This document shows positions 1-6,299 of a stretch of 9,637 bases of DNA, piece by piece. Each line of letters opens with the position of its first letter. The stretch's first letter is position 1. A program made the position numbers and the translations under genes. Source of the stretch: Gammaproteobacteria bacterium (GTDB taxonomy: Bacteria; Pseudomonadota; Gammaproteobacteria; JABABF01); contig JABABF010000250.1 of the NCBI GenBank assembly GCA_014238345.1, positions 1 through 9,637 of the forward strand. Direction: 5' to 3'. The notes beneath the pieces are model-generated. The model was given only the letters and a program-made list of their open reading frames with translations. It searched no databases and was not told where the DNA came from.

Positions 1-180
1 AAGGATGTACAACCTCCGCCACCTATTCTAGTAGGCTTTCCGTTGTTAGATAGTGACTATACGATCGAAGAGAACTCACCGGGCGACCAGAAAATCCGTA
101 TTAGCCAGGAGAGGAAGGAGCCAAAAATTCGCAATGGTCTGATCAAAGTGATTGAAGGCAGAAGTGATACCTCTATTTAA
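1..180 (+). CDS. 3' end of an unrecognised gene (partial)
   Basis: A frame is open from the first base of the window and ends at TAA 178-180, giving 59 residues of a protein whose start lies off the left edge. The visible part begins KDVQPPPPILVGFPLLDSDY and continues into a hydrophilic, charged tail rich in Lys, Arg and Glu. I recognise no domain. The next protein-like segment starts in another frame at about 152 and overlaps this one. So the stop at 178 may be the true end of the gene, or the result of a frameshift near 150-160 inside a longer broken gene. There is no in-window start codon to judge. Confidence that it is truly coding is low to moderate. Confidence 0.35.
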   Translation, partial: KDVQPPPPILVGFPLLDSDYTIEENSPGDQKIRISQERKEPKIRNGLIKVIEGRSDTSI

Positions 181-663
181 GGTTAGTTGGATGAAGGTGT
201 GGTCAGGTGGAGTGGAGGCGTATAAAGACTGGCCTGAGCCATTGCCGGAATTATCCAAGGGATTGACATCGGTAGAGATTTGGCAGGAGCTGCGTAGTCT
301 CACTTTGTTTTGTAAGCCGATAAAGATACTCTACCTACAGGATAAGGCAGTCATGAACCTTTGCTGGTGCCGCAGCTGGCTTATGTCTTGTTAGCGGCTC
401 CAATGCAGGTATCGCGCCTGACTTTTCTGGAGGATATGAAGGATCAGATTCGGAGTTTGAAAGACTTACAGGTTTTCCGCCCAGATATGCCGCTCCCAGT
501 TTATTGGTGCCGGAGTCGCAATCTAATGAACTGGACCAGATGCAGGCGGAGGGGAAGAATCACCATGACATAGCGGTGCATTTTCGGGTGCCTGAAGAGT
601 TGATTGATTGGCGCTTGGATCCAGAATTGCGAAAGCGATTTGATGCGTTATACGCAGCAGTGA
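152..663 (+). pseudogene. Frameshifted gene remnant, possibly ending in an ImmA/IrrE-like C-terminus
   Basis: Protein-like sequence moves between frames here. One frame is open from 152 to 394 and is the most protein-like up to about 350 (around KVWSGGVEAYKDWPEPLPEL). A second covers about 346-500 (QLAYVLLAAPMQVSRLTFLE and a charged helix). A third covers about 495-663 (SLLVPESQSNELDQM, then DIAVHFRVPEELIDWRL). No single frame gives a credible whole protein, which suggests one gene broken by two or more indels. The last segment loosely resembles the C-terminal part of ImmA/IrrE metallopeptidases, where an LLMPE-like motif is followed after 15-30 residues by 'LAxxFxVSxExxxxRL'. No HExxH zinc motif is visible upstream, so this match is weak. 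A TGA at 661-663, one frame away, could be the old stop, just before the uppP 3' end. Sequencing indels would give the same picture. Confidence 0.3.
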
Positions 664-1488
664 TTAGCCCAAGGCCAGCCACCCCAGCAGTGCGGCCAGT
701 GCGAGGCGATAGACTACGAAGGGCAGCAGTCCGACGCGCTCGATCAGGGACATGAACCAAGCGATGGTGGCGTAGGCGACGGTGCCTGCCAGCACAGTAG
801 CTGCGGCCAGCGTTCCCCAAGTGATTTCGCCGTGCCGCAGGGAGTAGGCGCTCGGCAACTCCAGCGCAGTGGCGGCGAGGATCACTGGGATCGCCAGTAG
901 AAAGGCGAAGCGGGTGGCGAAGCTGCGCTCAAAACCCAGTAATAGGCCAGCGCTTAAGCTGACACCAGCGCGCGAGGTGCCAGGTACCAGCGCGCACACT
1001 TGAAACAGTCCGATGATCAGCGCATCGCGCCAGCTCATGTCGTTGATACAGCGCCGCGCACTCGCTTCTCGCCGCCGGTTCAGCACATCGGCGCGCCACA
1101 GTAGTAGCGCAAACAGCGCTGTCGCCAGCGCAATCAACCCTGGCTCTTGGCGCCATATCTGGTAGCTGATGCTGGCCTGAGCGGCTAGTCCAGCCAGCAT
1201 CACTGGTAAGCTGGCGCAGGCCAGCATCAGTAACAGGCGACTGTCGGCACATAGGCGGCGATAGTACAGCGCATGACTGGCCGCCTGCGCCATTCTCCAC
1301 AGCTCGCGGCGAAAATACAGCAACACGGCGGCCAAGGTGCCCAGGTGTGTGGCGACATCGAATAACAGCCCCGACGCAGGCCAGTCAAACAGGAGATGCG
1401 GCAGTTGCAAGTGCGCTGTGCTGGATATAGGCAGGAACTCTGTCAGGCCTTGGATGACGGCCATCACCAGAGATTGCAAGGTGTTCAT
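664..1488 (-). CDS. uppP: Undecaprenyl-diphosphatase UppP (BacA family)
   Basis: Integral inner-membrane phosphatase that dephosphorylates undecaprenyl diphosphate so that the lipid carrier can be reused for peptidoglycan and surface polysaccharide synthesis. Overproduction of this family gives bacitracin resistance. The 274-residue protein is full length. Near the N-terminus it has QGLTEFLPISSTAHL (13-27), with the conserved Glu17 and His26. The second signature is PGTSRAGVS (169-177), containing the catalytic-type Arg173, followed by GLLLGFERSFATRFAFLLAIP. Usual members have PGxSRSG, so Ala174 replaces a common Ser. Hydrophobic stretches fit the family's multi-pass topology. The ATG lies six bases after the tsaB stop, so the two are very probably co-transcribed. 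The stop (TAA at 664-666) abuts the convergent gene remnant on the other strand. Confidence 0.95.
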   Translation of the reverse strand: MNTLQSLVMAVIQGLTEFLPISSTAHLQLPHLLFDWPASGLLFDVATHLGTLAAVLLYFRRELWRMAQAASHALYYRRLCADSRLLLMLACASLPVMLAGLAAQASISYQIWRQEPGLIALATALFALLLWRADVLNRRREASARRCINDMSWRDALIIGLFQVCALVPGTSRAGVSLSAGLLLGFERSFATRFAFLLAIPVILAATALELPSAYSLRHGEITWGTLAAATVLAGTVAYATIAWFMSLIERVGLLPFVVYRLALAALLGWLALG

Positions 1489-1494
1489 AGCGCT

Positions 1495-2229
1495 TTAATG
1501 ACTGCTGTCTGTGAGCCAAGGCGTGGGCGCTGGCTGCCACGCCTCCTCGCCGCAGAGATAGTTCGGCACCGCGAGTTCGGGGGCGATGGCCGCCTCGCTG
1601 TTAGTGGCGAGGCTGAGTGCGCCGAGCTGCACCGCATCGCGTGCCTCGGGTCGTGCCTCGGGCAGGACTTGTAGGCAGCGTCGCACAGCCGTTGGCGGTT
1701 GCCGCCAGCCATCGCCGAGGCCAATGCAGTGCGGCCATGCCCAAGTTTCCGGCAACGCCAGGGTGTTCGTGCCGCAACGGGCATCGGTAGCCATCTCGGC
1801 AATACTGGTGGTGGCTGTATTGAGGCTAAAGGCTCCCCGGTACCATTGTCCACTACGTGCGTGGCACAGCACTAGGGCACATTGCACGCCGAGGGGCAGC
1901 TCGCACCGCAATGCGCCTTGCGCCACGGTCGCCAGTGACGATACTGGGACGATAGGCAAGTCGGTGCCGAGTGCTAATCCCTGAGCCACGCCAGCCGAGA
2001 CGCGCAGACTGGTGAAAGGGCCTGGGCCGCAGGCCAATACCAGCGCGTTGAGATCCGCCAAGCGCCAATCGGCGGTAGACAATAGCTGTTGCGCTGAGTT
2101 CAGCAGCTGCGCTGCTTGGCCGCGTGTGCCCGCGACGTCGAGTTGTCGACACTCGCCATTGCTGTCCATTAAGGCGGCAGAGGCTCCAGTGGCGGAGGCG
2201 CTCAATGCCAATAAGCGAGGTGCTCTCAT
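1495..2229 (-). CDS. tsaB: tRNA threonylcarbamoyladenosine biosynthesis protein TsaB (divergent)
   Basis: TsaB is the ASKHA-fold partner of TsaD and TsaE in making N6-threonylcarbamoyladenosine at position 37 of ANN-decoding tRNAs; it is a scaffold without its own catalysis. At 244 residues this is near the usual length (E. coli 231). The family signature is clear: ACGPGPFTSLRVSAGVAQGLALG (66-88), then PIVPVSSLATVAQGA (92-106), HARSGQWYRGAF (123-134) and a C-terminal AVPNYLCGEEAW (220-231), equivalent to AEPVYLRNNVAW of E. coli. Several hallmark positions have changed: the N-terminal 'LAIDTAT' is LALSASA (7-13), the 'EHT' after the first sheet is GQA (37-39), and 'AIDAR' is VLCHAR (120-125). 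The frame is intact. No strong Shine-Dalgarno precedes the ATG. It is the first gene of a unit with uppP and diverges from the mobA remnant. Confidence 0.88.
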   Translation of the reverse strand: MRAPRLLALSASATGASAALMDSNGECRQLDVAGTRGQAAQLLNSAQQLLSTADWRLADLNALVLACGPGPFTSLRVSAGVAQGLALGTDLPIVPVSSLATVAQGALRCELPLGVQCALVLCHARSGQWYRGAFSLNTATTSIAEMATDARCGTNTLALPETWAWPHCIGLGDGWRQPPTAVRRCLQVLPEARPEARDAVQLGALSLATNSEAAIAPELAVPNYLCGEEAWQPAPTPWLTDSSH

Positions 2230-2252
2230 GGTATCAGTTCACACCATAATTG

Positions 2253-2791
2253 CTGAGTGGATTGATTTTGTGTGATGGCCGTGGGCAACGCTCTGATGGT
2301 GGTAATAAAAGGTTGATCGCGTGGTGTGGGTAGCCGCTCGTCTGGCACACCGCCGCGCGATTTCGCCCGTAGGTCAATAGCCTGATAATCAGTTGTAAGC
2401 ACAATTCTGCATGTTATTGAGAGCTGCTCAATTGTGAGGTTATTGGCGACACGATGGCCGACTTTGCAGAGCCACTGGCCGGTGTGTTCGCCACATTGAA
2501 GCTGTGTTGCTCGCGGGTTGCTGGTCTGCCCCACGGATGCTACTGTTGCCGCCGGAGTTGGCGACCAAGCTGGGAGCGGCGTTGGCCGATAGCGGAGGTC
2601 AGCTCGCTGTAGCCCATGACAGTTACCGGTGACTACACCTCTGTTTTCTGATGCACGCGGTGCGACGCCGTTATTGCCTAGAGCAATGCCGCGGCCAAGT
2701 GGTGGCATGGCTGGCGACCGACGGCGCACAGGCAGGGCGACAATTAGTGGCACACTCGCCACCGGCATTGAGTCGCCTTGAGGTCGCGCTG
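2253..2791 (+). pseudogene. mobA: Decayed molybdenum cofactor guanylyltransferase (mobA pseudogene)
   Basis: MobA joins GMP to molybdopterin to make Mo-bis(MGD). The relic reads in one frame from 2253: LSGLILCDGRGQRSDGGNKR matches the NTP-binding loop 'LILAGGxGxRMGGxDKGL', with key Gly and Asp residues lost. Next come LIAWCG, TAG at 2331, PLVWHTAARFRP, TAG at 2370, then VNSLIISCKHN ('LIISxNRN'). TGA at 2418 is followed by VIGDTMADFAEPLAGVFATL, matching the 'DxxxDFxGPLAGxxAAL' block. One or more frameshifts around 2525-2545 lead to LLPPELATKLGAALADSGGQ and LAVAHDSYR, the segment after the conserved 'PCDxPxLP'. TGA at 2630 is followed by VRRR, LEQCRGQVVAWLATDGA and an end like 'NTPEDLxxLE' (PPALSRLE, about 2759-2782). 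No in-frame start remains; ATG 2228 in another frame may be the old one. The order of blocks matches the whole family, so this is a nearly full-length relic. It cannot make MobA. Confidence 0.85.
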
Positions 2792-2843
2792 AGTGAGGTC
2801 TACGCGTTGAAGAGCGCTTGGCCGCCGCGCCGAGCTGAATGTA

Positions 2844-3638
2844 TCAGGAGGCGGAGCGACGACGACGGCGCTGACCAGTAGCCACCTTGGCCGCAGCGGC
2901 TCGCAGCTTAGTTTCGATTTTTTTGATGTTCTGAGCCGAGCGACGCTTTGCTTGGCTCAGCTTGCGTTGGTCGAGTTTCTCTCGTTGCTTGCGCCAGCGC
3001 TTTTCCCAAGCAGCTTGCGCGGCGTTTAATGCTTGCTTAGTGGAGGCTACCAAGCGCTTCTCAAGTTTCACCAGTGCCTTGTCAGTGGCTTCCTGTAACT
3101 TTTGCAATTTTTGGGTAGAGGCGGCTTCGTGTTGTGCTGCGCGCAGTTCAAGCTTGGATTTTTCCTGTGCGGCGCGTGCTTTCAGTAAGGCCTCAGCTGA
3201 TTGTTCGGCTACTTGTCGTGCTTTCCTCAGCCCTTTGCGAGTCGTTGCGCTACCAATTTTTTCGTGGCGTGCTTTGGCGGTGGTCACAGCGGTACGATGG
3301 CGTTGTAGTCGCTCGATGCCCCGCTGTGTCGCTTGCCGCGTTTTTTCTACTTGTTGTGTAGCGCTGTCCAGCTGTGGCGCTACCAGCTGAATTGCCGGTT
3401 GGGCGACAGCTTTGGCTTTGGCTGTTGCTTTTTTACCCGGTGGGCGACCCCGGCGAGCTGGAACTTTGGTTGCGGCTACCGATTTGGCAACATTTTTTCG
3501 ACCCGGTGGGCGACCTCGGCGAGCCGGAACTTTGGCCGCGGCTGTCGATTTGGCTACGGCTGTCGATTTGGCAACATTTTTGCTACCCGGCGGACGACCT
3601 CTTCGAGCTGGTTTCTTTTTGGCTTTGGCTGCGGGCAT
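2844..3638 (-). CDS. AlgP/histone H1-like DNA-binding protein with three AT-hooks
   Basis: A very basic 264-residue protein. Residues 1-78 are a low-complexity Lys/Ala/Pro tail with three copies of RRGRPPG (12-18, 40-46, 62-68), each in a PARRGRPPG context. This is the AT-hook core that inserts into the minor groove of AT-rich DNA. Residues about 90-245 are a Gln/Lys/Ala/Glu-rich, almost Pro-free segment likely to be a long helix or coiled coil. The protein ends in a run of Arg and Ser (RRRRRSAS). This resembles AlgP (AlgR3) of Pseudomonas, a histone-like regulator of alginate genes, except that AlgP has its KPAA-type repeats at the C-terminus, so orthology is not certain. The start is supported by AAGGAG nine bases ahead of the ATG. 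It probably acts as a nucleoid protein or regulator; its targets cannot be told from sequence. The gene is monocistronic and converges on the mobA relic. Confidence 0.75.
   Translation of the reverse strand: MPAAKAKKKPARRGRPPGSKNVAKSTAVAKSTAAAKVPARRGRPPGRKNVAKSVAATKVPARRGRPPGKKATAKAKAVAQPAIQLVAPQLDSATQQVEKTRQATQRGIERLQRHRTAVTTAKARHEKIGSATTRKGLRKARQVAEQSAEALLKARAAQEKSKLELRAAQHEAASTQKLQKLQEATDKALVKLEKRLVASTKQALNAAQAAWEKRWRKQREKLDQRKLSQAKRRSAQNIKKIETKLRAAAAKVATGQRRRRRSAS
3435..3605 (-). repeat. Three imperfect direct repeats encoding AT-hooks
   Basis: Within the AlgP-like gene, three related DNA units (cores at 3435-3455, 3501-3521 and 3585-3605) each encode RRGRPPG flanked by PA before and K-rich sequence after. 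Between the second and third lies an 18-bp tandem duplication (3541-3558 and 3559-3576, 16 of 18 bases alike), encoding AKSTAV and AKSTAA. This is internal coding repetition, not a mobile element. Confidence 0.85.
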
Positions 3639-4036
3639 TAGAGTTTTCTCCTTGGTAATTCAGTTATCAGATCGTTCAATCTCGGCATAAATCAGAGTTT
3701 GAAGTGCGCCAAATCATTACATTTGATCTGCGAACACAACTGCTTGTGCATGCTCTGCTAGCTATTGCCGAGGCTTAAGTAAGCATTGCAGAGTGGCATT
3801 ATACGACATTATAAATATTTAATTGCAATCGCGTTTGCAGCTCAAGCTATGGCGGAGCGGTTGTACGGTTGTATCGCCATTTAAATTCTCTGGGAGAGAT
3901 CCGGAATAATGTACTCTGCCTATTCTCGAGCTGCCGGAGATTGAAGATTTCACCTTTAAACCGTAGATCCTTAGATACACTATAGGAGCCGTTTTCCGCT
4001 CCAAGCCGCAAATAAATCAGGCTTTCCCTAGGTGTT
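3639..4036. other. 398-bp intergenic region with no supported gene
   Basis: The stretch lies between the AlgP-like gene start and the 3' end of the DUF7064/7065-like gene, both on the - strand. It is more AT-rich than the neighbouring genes. Short open frames occur on both strands, including 61- and 67-residue - strand frames within 3819-4050. None has a recognisable motif, a convincing ribosome binding site or a protein-like composition. One + strand frame reads as fairly protein-like text (LPILELPEIEDFTFKP at about 3920-3965) between two stops, which is not enough to call a relic. A small hairpin (3987-4004, GGAGC/GCTCC arms) lies downstream of the DUF gene but has no U-tract. The left part probably holds the promoter and 5' leader of the AlgP-like gene. 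Confidence 0.5.
3798..3828 (-). promoter_or_regulatory. Possible promoter for the AlgP-like gene
   Basis: On the - strand, two perfect TATAAT hexamers occur at 3798-3803 and 3808-3813. A TTGCAA element lies 19 bases upstream of the first (3823-3828). The -35 is poor and the leader would be about 160 bases, so this is only a candidate, based on the -10 matches and the absence of any other - strand start nearby. Confidence 0.25.
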
Positions 4037-5188
4037 TTATTCGGCCGCACCGTCGAGAAAATCGACGAATCCGGAGGGTGTGTGGGAACCCAACACCATG
4101 GTTTCTAAAATGCCGTGCCCCTCTTTGTCTCCCATGCGGGCACGCAATCTGGAGTGGATATGAATATGGTGGAAGGCCAGTGGATCGAGTTCATCTAAGC
4201 GCCATTGCTCCGCAGCGATCTTGCTTTCGCCATGCCAGATGGCATGCCCCCATTCTGGATGTTGATAGCCGATGCCATGCATGTGGAAGTGGCCATCTAC
4301 TTCGGCACTAATGCGGTGCACTGTGCCATCGGCTTCACAAAAATCTAGCTCGACTGAACGCGGGTGCCGGGTGCCGGGTTTCCACACGATACGGTGGCGC
4401 ACGGTTTGCATTTCGCGCAGGCCGGGATCTCCAGCTTCGGGAATATCCGCACCGTTCGCATAGCGTGGCAATATGCAACCGCTCAGCTGTGTTGGATGGC
4501 CATCGGCATCTTCAAAAGAGCCAAACTGAGTGCAGACATCATCAAAAGCGATCGGCGACCACACCCAATACACCCGCGGCTCTGGCTGATCCTCTGGGGG
4601 CGCACCGCCCTCAGTTTCTCCCATTGGGCGCACCCCCCACGATTTATCGCGTGCGCCAAGACAGATCTCGGCGCGCACCTCGACTCGGCTACCGCCCGCT
4701 TCAATCCAGCCACTCCAATGACCGAATTGAGTGAAGCGGCTGTTGTACATAATGCGGCGAATATCTCGGCACAGCAGATTTTTTGGCTCTACCATGGGTG
4801 CCGTGTTCGCGTTGAATAACAAATCGCAGCTGATGCCGGTGTCATTTTTGTCTATGCGCAGACGCAGCTGGCGCAGTGGTTGCTCTACCGTCAAATGTAA
4901 TGGGCCGATATCCATTTGACTGCGGTCTGCTGGGCAACGTCTTGAGCCGTGAAAACTGTGCTGTATGCCGTTGATCACCACACTGAAATGGGCATCCATG
5001 ACATAGCGGTTTGGATAGGCTCCGAGACCTATTTCAAAAAAGTAGTCGTCGTCACCTTTGGTGCCCTCGGTGTTGTAACCATTGAACCAGTAGCGATCAT
5101 AGAAATTGCGGTCGCTCTGAGTGGGCATTGCCAGTGGCTCTTCGCTCTGATGGATGCAGTAATCGTCAAATGGGGTGATGATGGTCAT
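4037..5188 (-). CDS. DUF7064/DUF7065-like protein of unknown function
   Basis: A 383-residue soluble protein with no signal peptide or membrane segment. I recognise the family from its block order: FYDRYWFNGYN (29-39), FFEIGLGAYPNRYVMDAHFSV (50-70), HSFHGSRRCPADRS (77-90), a TQFGHWSGWIE block (153-163), GARDKSWGVRP (178-188), and a C-terminal His-rich block HFHMHGIGYQHPEWGHAIWHG (300-320), followed by HHIHIH (340-345). The 'RDxSWGxR' segment is also seen in the AttH/CrtC-like calycin group of lipid-modifying proteins, so a lipocalin-type fold is possible but unproven. No enzymatic role is known to me. It is the third gene of a unit with the dehydrogenase and kinase, 62 bases after the kinase stop, suggesting a part in the same acyl-CoA or lipid pathway. 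I chose ATG 5188 over a frame-open TTG at 5254, because the latter would overlap the kinase stop and lacks family similarity. Confidence 0.7.
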   Translation of the reverse strand: MTIITPFDDYCIHQSEEPLAMPTQSDRNFYDRYWFNGYNTEGTKGDDDYFFEIGLGAYPNRYVMDAHFSVVINGIQHSFHGSRRCPADRSQMDIGPLHLTVEQPLRQLRLRIDKNDTGISCDLLFNANTAPMVEPKNLLCRDIRRIMYNSRFTQFGHWSGWIEAGGSRVEVRAEICLGARDKSWGVRPMGETEGGAPPEDQPEPRVYWVWSPIAFDDVCTQFGSFEDADGHPTQLSGCILPRYANGADIPEAGDPGLREMQTVRHRIVWKPGTRHPRSVELDFCEADGTVHRISAEVDGHFHMHGIGYQHPEWGHAIWHGESKIAAEQWRLDELDPLAFHHIHIHSRLRARMGDKEGHGILETMVLGSHTPSGFVDFLDGAAE

Positions 5189-5250
5189 GATTTGTGTTCT
5201 CTCAAGCTGCGTTGGCACTCTAAGAGCTAAGAGCGCTTGCACAGGTGCGT

Positions 5251-6297
5251 TCAAAACTGTGCTAAGTGTAACCGACTGTACTCGAGATAATTGTCGATCA
5301 TCTTCTGGATTCCTCGGTGACTTTGATCAACGCGCATCCCCCCTCCCGCTCCGCGTTTTATGCGGGCGAGGACACCGGTGATAATGCAGGCCATTTTCCA
5401 GTAGCCAAAGGCGTGGAAATAATGGGCGGCGGACAGATCAAAGCCACTTCGTTCACTGTAGCTTCGGGCAATGTCTGCTCGGCGAACAAAATGCGGATGT
5501 AGGGTCGGTGAATTGGGGATACACACCACCTTGTCGTCGGGATCTGCCCAATACAGCAGTGACCAGAAAAAATCAGCTACCGGGTCGCCGATGGTACATA
5601 GTTCCCAGTCCAGCACGGCGGCCACGCGATGATCCGCACCGAGTACAACATTGTCAAAACGATAGTCGCCGTGCACTAGGGTCGTTGGCGCTTGGGGGCC
5701 GGGATTGAGCGCACCGAGTCGCTCGCCTAATTCCAGTAGTGTCGGTGATGGAGAGTGGGTGGACTGATCCACTTGGCGCAACCAACGGTGCAGCTGGCGC
5801 TCGACATAATCGCCCTCGTGCCCGAAATTGTCGAGGCCGATAGCAGCGGGCTCCACCTGATGCAGTGCTACCTGCACATCGACCAGCGAATCACTGGCTA
5901 ATTTACAGGCGGCGGCGTCCAGCGCTGTTTCTTCCACTGTAGTCAGGTTGCGCAGAATTTGGCCATCGACGTACTCCATCACATAAAAGGTGGCACCAGT
6001 GACCGCCGTATCATTACAAAAGGCGGTGGCCATAGGCACGGGGACACCCTCCACCGCCGCGAGAGCAGTGATGGCTCGCCACTCGCGAGACATATCGTGG
6101 GCGGTGGCCAAGCGCGCCGCTACGGGGCCGCGCCGCAATACCCAGCGGTTACTCTGGGCATCGCTCAACACATAGCTGAGATTAGAGGCACCAGCAGCAA
6201 CTAAATCGAAACTAAACGGCGGCGTGGTTCCCTCAATATTGTCCTGTAGCCAAGCGGAAAGGGGCGCGACTTCTAGGCCGCGCAAGGGCGCACTCAT
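5251..6297 (-). CDS. APH-fold phosphotransferase (ACAD10/11 kinase-domain / LvaA type)
   Basis: A 348-residue aminoglycoside-phosphotransferase-fold kinase of the subgroup usually found next to acyl-CoA dehydrogenases. The N-lobe has GASNLSYVL (36-44) and WVLRRGP (52-58). VMEYVDG (106-112) is the hinge. The catalytic loop is HGDYRFDNVVLG (209-220) with base Asp211 and Asn216. AVLDWELCTIGDPVADFFW (227-245) holds metal-binding Asp230. All residues needed for phosphotransfer are present. Homologues include the kinase half of eukaryotic ACAD10/ACAD11 and LvaA, which phosphorylates 4-hydroxyacyl-CoA. An antibiotic target is unlikely given the context. The ATG lies two bases after the dehydrogenase TAG; a GTG at 6300 overlapping that stop is an alternative start. 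No clear Shine-Dalgarno is seen, so translational coupling is likely. Family and fold are secure; the substrate is inferred. Confidence 0.88.
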   Translation of the reverse strand: MSAPLRGLEVAPLSAWLQDNIEGTTPPFSFDLVAAGASNLSYVLSDAQSNRWVLRRGPVAARLATAHDMSREWRAITALAAVEGVPVPMATAFCNDTAVTGATFYVMEYVDGQILRNLTTVEETALDAAACKLASDSLVDVQVALHQVEPAAIGLDNFGHEGDYVERQLHRWLRQVDQSTHSPSPTLLELGERLGALNPGPQAPTTLVHGDYRFDNVVLGADHRVAAVLDWELCTIGDPVADFFWSLLYWADPDDKVVCIPNSPTLHPHFVRRADIARSYSERSGFDLSAAHYFHAFGYWKMACIITGVLARIKRGAGGGMRVDQSHRGIQKMIDNYLEYSRLHLAQF

Positions 6298-6299
6298 CA

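Noticed and set aside
2226..2768. 180-residue open frame on the - strand
   Set aside because: It lies antisense to the mobA relic, overlaps the tsaB start, has no recognisable motif, and the + strand relic explains the sequence better.
3412..3690. + strand open frames with repeated GGRPRRAGTL-like text
   Set aside because: They are the reverse strand of the AT-hook repeats of the AlgP-like gene, which has the better start site and composition.
3752..3793. CTCTGC / GCAGAG inverted repeat ahead of the AlgP-like gene
   Set aside because: Six-base arms separated by about 30 bases are expected by chance and are not extended by further pairing.
3987..4004. Small hairpin downstream of the DUF7064/7065-like gene as a terminator
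   Set aside because: The stem is only five base pairs before a mismatch and no U-tract follows.
3819..4050. Two short - strand open frames (61 and 67 residues) downstream of the DUF7064/7065-like gene
   Set aside because: No ribosome binding site, no motif and non-protein-like composition; probably chance frames.
4364..4819. 151-residue + strand open frame
   Set aside because: Shadow of the DUF7064/7065-like gene on the opposite strand.
5189..5254. Upstream TTG start for the DUF7064/7065-like protein
   Set aside because: It would add 22 unrelated residues and overlap the kinase stop; ATG 5188 begins the family-like sequence.
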